Source of the DNA: Plantago elongata
Lineage: Eukaryota; Streptophyta; Magnoliopsida; Lamiales; Plantaginaceae
DNA length: 64,000 nt
NCBI GenBank assembly: GCA_036897095.1
Contig: JAYMSP010000009.1
Coordinates: 62,001-126,000 of the forward strand
Direction: 5' to 3'
Below the pieces are notes generated by a model. That model saw only the letters and a program-made list of their open reading frames with translations. It did not search any database and was not told the DNA's origin. How positions within the stretch are numbered: position 1 is the stretch's first letter; each line of letters opens with the position of its first letter. Below, piece after piece: positions 57,261 through 64,000 of the stretch. The position numbers were made by a program, and so were the translations under genes.

Positions 57261-58615
57261 AACTCGATCGCATAGACAACAACAACGTCTTAGTCGTGTA
57301 TGGACCGGAAATATAATTCAGCTTACATCAACGCCATGCTAATGTTGCCCAAATAATCCCTTGGCTATGATACCAACACAAGCAGTATTTTTTGAAAGTC
57401 AGAAACCAACATTACGCTTGAATCTTGATGATTGTGTCTTGTGGAGTAGTTTGACTGCTTCCTGTAACTTCTGGTCTTGGAATTTCAAACTGAGCTATAG
57501 CGTCATTACAGACAACTAGCCGGTGCCCGGTAGCTCCGACAAACTAAATCATTCCCTGTGGATCTCCGCACACGACCCATGGACATGGTTAAATATGTGG
57601 GTCAACATTAATATTAGTCGAATCGATGTTCATTTGTAAGTCTTGATATAGTCTAGTGGTAAGAAAGTTGGAAGTATAAGTTATGGCTATGTAAGTAAAT
57701 ACTATATTATTATTAATTGTAATCTGAATAGAAAACATAAACATACTTCGTACTTAAATTTAATCAAGGGCAAACAAGTACAAATTCATTTAACTCTACA
57801 TGTTTAAAGAAAAACAGGTAAGTCTTCTAAGAGACGGTCTTACAAAGAATAAAAGAGACGAACAAACATTACAGTTACAACAAAAAACATTAAAGATTTT
57901 AGTAAGAACATCGATCATATATTATTATATTATAAGTGACTTTAGGAAAACCAACCAACATGACAACGAATATTATTATAAGGAGATTTTTAGATATCAC
58001 TAAAGTATATAACTTTTATTCATCTCATTACCTTTTTTTTTGTTATTATTATTATACTCAGTATTCAACTATTATAACTCGATAATTAATAATAGTTTTG
58101 AACACATTATATATATACAGTCATACATCAGACACCCTGTTAAATATTGATACATCATCTATGATTCGTCAATGGGCGAATCAATTTCTTATTGTCATTA
58201 ATTGTAAAAGGATTAAATACCTAATAAATTATAAAAATAATAAATAATATAATTAGTTTTAAAAAATAATAAAAAATAAGAAACAATTTATAATATTTAA
58301 ACAATGGGCAGGCCTAGCTATATGTGGTTTTTTTAAGTTAAATTTATAACAATAAAATAATATTAATAATTAATGTAAAAATAATAATAATAATTAATCA
58401 AATAAATAATAATTACAAATATGATAAAGTATAGCTTTAAATTTCATTTTTTAGGACAAATTTGATATTTTACTTAATATTTTTATTTTTTATATTTAAA
58501 TATTTTTTTGCCGAATAGGTGATCTTCATTCATTAATTTGGCGATTTATTATATACCGTTAGAACAACGATTCAATGGCATGTGATTATGAGAGAATTAA
58601 CTATATAAACCACTA
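57261..58615. other. AT-rich intergenic DNA
   Basis: No gene or clear element. ATAGTCTAGTGGTAAGAA near 57648 resembles an isolated tRNA A box. From about 58220 to 58520 the sequence is almost purely A/T with ATAATAATTAAT runs. Confidence 0.45.
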
Positions 58616-59279
58616 AACAACAACTCTTACAAATAAGTATAGCGTTAAATAACTTTTACACTTAAGTCCATTCTCTTTTTTGAGCCCTAAATCAACAATT
58701 GACCGGACAAAACTACCCCTACAAATCATTGACGCGTCTATTCAACTGCCATTTATATCATTCGAAATTCAATTTCCCTCTCTCCGGATTTTTCTTCAAC
58801 AAGCTTTTGATTCCTCTCTTTACTATTTTCATGTCTAAGAAATGACGAGATCAAGTAAATTCGCTTTAAACAAGGAAGAATCAAAGCCGAAAAATCTCCA
58901 AAAATGTTGTAAAAAAGGAAGAAACGAAATCGAAAATCACCAAATCTGATAAAGGTACAAAACTAATCCATTTTTCTGTAAAATTTTGGTTAGTTTCATG
59001 TTCAATGAGTGTTATACTCACATGCATATGTGTTTCAGATTCAATATCACTCGAATTTAGTTAGTTTCATGTTAAACATGTGTTTGAATTTCCTAGTTTT
59101 AGATCCACTATAACTCGATTTTAGTTAGTTTCATATTAAACATTTATTTGCTAGTTTCAAATCCATTGATATTATACTGGTTTCATGAACTGTGTGTATA
59201 CTGGTTTCATGACTTCTATTATGTTGGTTTCATGACTTATGTTATGCTAATTTCGTGACTTCTATTATGTTGGTGGTTT

Positions 59280-59900
59280 CATGACTTCTATTATGTTGGT
59301 TTCATGGACTCGAAACCTAGTTTCATGATGATTAATGATAGTTTCAGGTTCATAATATTAGTTTTAATTATGATTAAAGCTAGTTTCATGATGATTAGTG
59401 ATAGTTTTAGGTTCGTTGAACTGGTTTCATGATGATTAATGATAGTTTCAGGTTCATGAAAGCTAGTTTCATGATGATTAGTGATAGTTTCATGCATAAG
59501 TTAGTTTCAGGTTCATAAAGCTATTTCCATGATGATTAATGATAGTATCAGGTTCATTGAGCTAGTTACCTGATGATTAAAGCTAGTTTTTAAGATAAAT
59601 GCTAGTCTCATGGTTCTAAAACCCTAAAAGGGAATGGTGAACTCTAAAAAATCATTGAATTTGAAAACCCCCTCCGAGAGATACGGTCTTAATTAGGGTT
59701 TAGGGTATACCCGTCCTCAACCCTAAACCCTGATTAAGCGTTTTTCACTTTTTCGGGAGTATAATAATAGTTTCAGTATATAAAGTACTAGTTTCATAAT
59801 GATTTAATGATAGTTTCATGATCATTGAGCTAGTTTCATGATGATTAAAGCTAGTTTCATGATGATTAAATATAGTTTCAGATCCACCAACAGTATCTAC
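59280..59900. repeat. GTTTCATGATGATTA tandem array
   Basis: AGTTTCATGATGATTA followed by ATGATAGTTTCAGGTTCAT or AAAGCT recurs about a dozen times at 25-60 bp spacing in two blocks (59310-59600 and 59785-59885). Sparser AGTTTCATG units start as early as 59040. The accidental minus-strand frames read N-H-H-E-T-S repeatedly. The hairpin at 59688 lies between the blocks. Confidence 0.8.
59688..59738. repeat. Inverted pair of telomere-type repeats (hairpin)
   Basis: CTTAATTAGGGTTTAGGGT (59688-59706) faces ACCCTAAACCCTGATTAAG (59720-59738). The 19-bp arms have one mismatch and a 13-nt loop. Each arm includes the plant telomere unit TTTAGGG. Confidence 0.8.
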
Positions 59901-60929
59901 TCTACCAGCAACACCGAAACTAGTTTCAGATCCACCAACCCTACTATCAGCGTGTTTAGAACTACTACCCTCCCCAAAAATACATTTTCTTACCACAACG
60001 AACATTAAGGGATCAACATCCAAACAATCATCTTCACCAAACCACAATATTCATATCCACAAACTTCAATCCATGAAGTTTGCACATCCCAACCATATTA
60101 TTCAAGTCGTCATCAGTAAAAATCAAAAATCTCTTCCAATCAACAGCATTAAAAAAACATCGTCGAATTTAAATCATTCAATCGAAACCTTGAAACTGCA
60201 ATTTCCAACAAAATTAGAAAAGGTAAAACCAGATCCAATACCAAAAGCATGACTGAGACCATTATAGGTTAATGAAACCATGAAATCCATGCTTCTGGTA
60301 CAAAGATGAAGCAAAATTGAAAGAAACATCACAGAAAATACTGAACAAACGAGAGAAGAAAAAGCAAGAGAGAAGAAAAGGCGATCGATGGTGGAATGTC
60401 TGTACATACGGAATTATAATTGGCGTGAGCTATAAGCAAATAGAAAAGCAGCAAGGTGTATTTCGGGAAAGTCAACAGCAAAAATTAGGGCTAAAATTTA
60501 GATTGTCCATAATTATAATTGTTTTGTAAGCAGGTTTTAAATGTAAGACCATCATATAAAGTGGCCCTTTTATGTATGACTATTTGTTTGATGTCAGGCA
60601 GGGTGAATGATGCCTGATTGTAGAAGAATCCTTGTTTATTTCATGTTGTAATTAAAAGAGAAGATTTAAAGTTTTCCGGACAAGATCTCATCAAATATCT
60701 TTTCATATGAACGTTATACGATGCATCGTGAAAATATAAGATAAACATTATTAGTATTGATTAAAATATTGTACATATAATTAAGAAATCAATCCGTCTT
60801 TCAGGTATTTTATTAATACACGTATCTCCTAAAATTTTGTGAAGGCAAAATAAATAACATGCATAATATAGTTAGAAAAAGTAAAGCCTGTCACTTCAAG
60901 AATTATAATTAATTATTCAATTATAATAT

Positions 60930-61145
60930 ATTTATATATTTGTTGATATTTATTTGGACTTTGTGCATATATACATACGTTCAAGTGAGCGAGCAAGTTA
61001 TACGCGTAAAAACAAAATTAATTTTAAACAAATTTTTAATGGACGGAAATTGTCGAAAAGTGTTAGAGGATTTGTGTTAGTGATAATACTGCTCATATAA
61101 CAAATAATTCATTTTATTTGAAGAATTTTACATTAAAATCTATCA
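60930..61145. repeat. Block duplicated at 63590-63790
   Basis: ATATTTATTTGGACTTTGTGCATAT, GAGCGAGCAAGTTATAC, AAAACAAAAT and ATAATACTGCTCATATAACA are matched in order at 63590-63790 with about 20% divergence by eye. Confidence 0.6.
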
Positions 61146-61328
61146 TATTGGTAACTCAGTATCATCCAAATTTCCAACCGCCAATAGCCCTACTAAATTG
61201 TGAGCCATGAAATTGGCAGAATGAAAAGTATGCTGAAATAAACAAACAGAAAAACAACTAGCAAAAGTCTTAGCTTCATCATCAACTAAATCGCCTCCAG
61301 CATTAAGGCAAGGATTTGGAGAATTCAA
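61143..61328 (-). mobile_element. Fragment of a LINE-type RNase H-like domain
   Basis: A 61-codon minus-strand frame (A-K-T-F-A-S-C-F-S, then S-A-N-F-M-A-H-N-L-V-G) resembles the end of the RNase H domain in plant LINE polyproteins, where a phrase like R-S-A-N-x-x-A-H-x-L-A is typical. Nothing else of a LINE is seen next to it. Confidence 0.4.
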
Positions 61329-61402
61329 TGACCTATTGCTCCCAAATAATCACTTTCACTGTAAATTGTTGCCACCCAAACTCAGCCATTCGCAAACATG
61401 TA

Positions 61403-61431
61403 TGTATATATATATATATATATATATATAC
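61403..61431. repeat. (TA)n microsatellite
   Basis: About 13 TA units. The following 61432-62612 is AT-rich with no gene; TATATCTCTTTTACATAAAC occurs twice (near 61910 and 61948). Confidence 0.9.
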
Positions 61432-62612
61432 ACTTTTTATTTACTCATTAAAACGGTTTGTATTTAACTCTCTTTCTTTAATATTCTTTAAAAACATATT
61501 CTTGGGCTATTAACATCATTTTTCTATTGATTCCTTGTTCTGGTTAATACCGAAGAATACATTTAATTATGAAAGAGTATTCGAGCAATAGACAAATAAT
61601 ATTTTAGTACAATGTGTTACTTAGCATGACTTGCACTATATTCACCTTATATGTGTTTTCTAGGGCCGGTCAAAACTTTTTGGGGCCTTGCGCATAAAAG
61701 TTTAAAATAAGCCTCAAATAATAATCATCAGTCTATGTAAAAGAGATATATATGTTTTTCACAGTTTTTAAGAAAAATGTGTGTTTTCTAAAAATTATGT
61801 GGTTAAGAATGAACTTTAGATATTAATCGAGTGGAAAAGTATGTGTAGACTAAAAAATATATCGTTGAAATAAACTATATTATATAAGTAGTCGTTATAA
61901 ATGAAAATTATATCTCTTTTACATAAACATCAAAAATGAAATTAAAATTATATCTCTTTTACATAAACGGGAAGTAATATATAAAAATAAAAAGTTAAAT
62001 TTCATTAACTTCTTACGGAAAAAAAAAATAACTTCTATATCATATTGAAATTGTTTTATGTATCACTGACTCAAATTAATGAGACGAAACAACTACCAAA
62101 ACTCCTTATATTGTTTGCCCCTCGAATTATTCAAGAGAAATTAAAGAAAAGGGACAAAAAGAGAAGAAATTTTAAACTATAACTAGATAAAATCCACACT
62201 CCAATGCAAAAGTTACACTTTAAACAAACAAAAAAATAGGATCGAAATTATTTTTTGATGAAATGAAAAGTAACTTATTTTGCGTTGTCTCGTGTTTCAA
62301 GTGAAAAAAATAATTTTCTACTTTAAATATATATAAATAATTTAAGCGAGTTTATAATGTTGAACATCAAATGTATAAAGATTTTGAAATGATTTCTTTT
62401 AATTATTTCAAAATAATCATTTCTTAACGCTTAAAGATGTTTATATAAAAATTAATTGAATTTTATAGAAATATAATAAAATACAAAAGTATTGTATAAT
62501 AATTTAGAATGGGGAAACAAAATATAATTTATGAGTCATACCTATAAATGTTTCTAGGAGTTTATGTATGCATATATAAAATGACTTCTAATTGGCCATG
62601 TACGGAAGGACT

Positions 62613-63590
62613 CATCATTAAACATAAACACATGTTACACCTCAATCAACTTTATAAACGGACAACCAACCCAACCACTCAACTTTCTAAATAAATAATT
62701 AATTTTTCTCTCACACATATACTTAACCTTCCAACCAACCTAACCATATCAAACAAATTGTAATTTATCCATCACCAACCAATACAACCAATTCAATAAA
62801 ATATTATTATTTTTTATTATCATAAAATAATTATATAGATAATTAAATATAATAACCATATATAATATAAAAAAACTTTAACTTAGATAAAAAAAATTAA
62901 ATACAAGGGATGTAACAATTTAAGACTACATTACTGAAATACACGAAAAATAATTAGAATGCATCAAATGTAATTTCAAAATAAACAACATTGATGAAGG
63001 ATAAAAAAAATTTTAAAAATTAAATATTTAGTGTGGGCAAAACAGGTCATTTGAATTCATCAGAGAGAACCGAAAATTGTGTGTTTGAGATATGAAGTAA
63101 TAGAGTGGATTTTTCATGTGTATGAAAATATATTGATATGAATCTCTATTTAAAGAGAATTTTATTTTATGCATTTTGATATTTTTTTATTTTTTCAGAA
63201 AGGATAATAAAAAGTTATTAAAAGAAAATTATAAAATCAAACAAATAAAATAAGGTCCAATTGAGAGGGGACAAGTGTCCCCTCCATATTCATTTTTGAG
63301 AGGCAACCCCAGTTGGTTGCAAGATTGTCAAATGTGTTTGGTAAACACTTTGCCATTTTCATTTTTTTTTTCAATTTTTCATGGGTCCCACCCACCACAA
63401 CCAATATTTATGGTCTTACATGGTAGGGAAGTTTGCCTATCCTTAACAACATCTAGCGTAGTCAAACTATTTCAAAGAATACATCGGCTAGACTTCATCA
63501 TATGGTAGTACATATGTACCATCTTTAATTGTTGCTCACTATGTCATGAGCTAGTATGATCTAATAATATGTTGTCAACCTTATATAGTT
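62613..63590. repeat. Second copy of the 56990-57260 repeat, split by an about 750-bp insert
   Basis: Left part 62613-62650 (ATTAAACATAAACACATGTT) and right part 63401-63590 (GGTAGGGAAGTTTGCCTATCC, CTCACTATGTCATGAGC) together match 57010-57250. Between them lies AT-rich DNA with a perfect palindrome GAGGGGACA-AG-TGTCCCCTC at 63265-63284. The insert has no coding capacity and its ends show no clear inverted repeats. Confidence 0.5.
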
Positions 63591-64000
63591 TTCATATTTA
63601 TTTAAACTTTATGCATATTGTACGAGTGAGCAACCATGTTATACATGTGAAAACAAAATATATTAATAAAATAATTATAATGTATGAAAAATTTTAGAAA
63701 TGTTTTGGAGGATTTAATTGAATTATAATACTACTCATATAATAAATACTCTTCTTCCATTTGAAGAATTTGCTATAAAAACTTCAATCTTAAATGTTTT
63801 TGCTCAAGAATTAAAGGTAGTATACCCAAAACTTGGGCGCGTGGAGATAGCGCGTGATGCCGGTAGTCTCAAAAGTCTCATCACCTTCAAACTCTCTTCT
63901 CTTTCCAATAAATCTTTCAAATCAGATATCTATTCTCTCAAATTATTAGATCTGCTTTGATCTCCTCTTCCTTTACACAATTCGTAGATCTGCCTTCATT
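63591..64000 (+). other. Duplicated block, then possible leader of a gene beyond the window
   Basis: 63591-63790 is the partner of 60930-61145. From about 63830 the sequence becomes GC-richer and pyrimidine-rich (CTCTCTTCTCTTTCC), like a plant 5' leader, so a gene may start just past 64000. The open frame at 63718-63960 has no family signal. Confidence 0.25.

Larger units (their letters stand above)
58620..60560. mobile_element. Probable non-autonomous DNA transposon with long degenerate TIRs (MULE-like)
   Basis: The left flank (GAGCCCTAAATCAACAATTG then ACCGGACAAAACTACCCCT, about 58681-58720) and the right flank read on the minus strand (TTAGCCCTAATTTTTGCTG then TTGACTTTCCCGAAATACACC, about 60450-60500) look like the two arms of a long inverted repeat. 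Inside lie a GTTTCATGATGATTA array and, on the minus strand near 59930-60150, a coding-like stretch (D-W-K-R-F-L-I-F-T-D-D-D-L, then N-M-V-G-M-C-K-L-H-G). This recalls the N-terminal part of plant Mutator-like proteins but is interrupted. The family call is tentative. Confidence 0.35.

Noticed and set aside
59280-59900. CRISPR-like regular repeats
   Set aside because: The spacing is irregular, the repeats vary, the genome is eukaryotic and no cas-like gene exists. It is a plant minisatellite-type array.
59291-60047. Minus-strand repetitive proteins reading N-H-H-E-T-S
   Set aside because: The pattern is the translation of the GTTTCATGATGATTA array; it is not a plausible protein, apart from the short coding relic noted separately.
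63718-63960. 80-codon open frame at the window end
   Set aside because: Half of it lies in a duplicated non-coding block and the rest looks like a 5' leader.

Overview
The window is nuclear DNA from a flowering plant. The genes carry plant-type introns, and there are chloroplast transit peptides, plant P450s, a UGT91-type glycosyltransferase, a copia retrotransposon and MITEs. A complete gene very close to basil eugenol synthase points to an asterid of the mint order (Lamiales, perhaps Lamiaceae). That taxonomic call is an inference. Family assignments rest on recalled protein families, and exon borders were placed by eye from splice consensus, reading phase and family alignment.

Layout. 0-3 kb: last exons of an unrecognised gene, set among small tandem duplications. 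3.5-20.1 kb: an F-box/FBA cluster on both strands with three intact genes (3544, 16656 and 18762), two full-length broken ones (7966-9220 minus, 9805-11043 plus) and one stub (15893-15995). A GONST3-like nucleotide-sugar transporter (5428-6546 minus) sits between cluster members. A copia-type solo LTR, a CACTA-like tip and a tRNA-derived SINE lie at 11.3-13.4 kb. 20.15-25.25 kb: a broken copia element, minus strand, with both LTRs and a perfect 5-bp target duplication. 25.5-26.8 kb: eugenol synthase-like reductase (5 exons, minus). 29.9-31.7 kb: UGT91-like glycosyltransferase. 32.9-33.2 kb: protein phosphatase 1 inhibitor-3. 34.4-37.2 kb: plastid adenylate kinase (7 exons). 37.7-49.1 kb: P450 cluster most like CYP92, with three intact genes, one frameshifted gene and two remnants. 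50.6-56.4 kb: TIC40 of the chloroplast import machinery (14 exons, minus). 56.4-64 kb: no host gene recognised; repeats, LINE pieces, a probable long-TIR DNA element and AT-rich DNA.

How it works together. GONST3, INH3, adenylate kinase and TIC40 look like single-copy housekeeping genes. The F-box and P450 clusters look like fast birth-and-death families. In both, a divergent head-to-head pair with a 0.6-0.75 kb shared promoter was duplicated as a block, and in the younger copy the minus-strand partner decayed to a stub. The eugenol synthase-like reductase, the UGT and the P450s lie within 25 kb and could modify phenylpropanoids or other small molecules, but nothing in the sequence proves a shared pathway. 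Two genes carry a GC-AG intron and TIC40 has an 18-nt microexon, both of which would trip simple gene finders.
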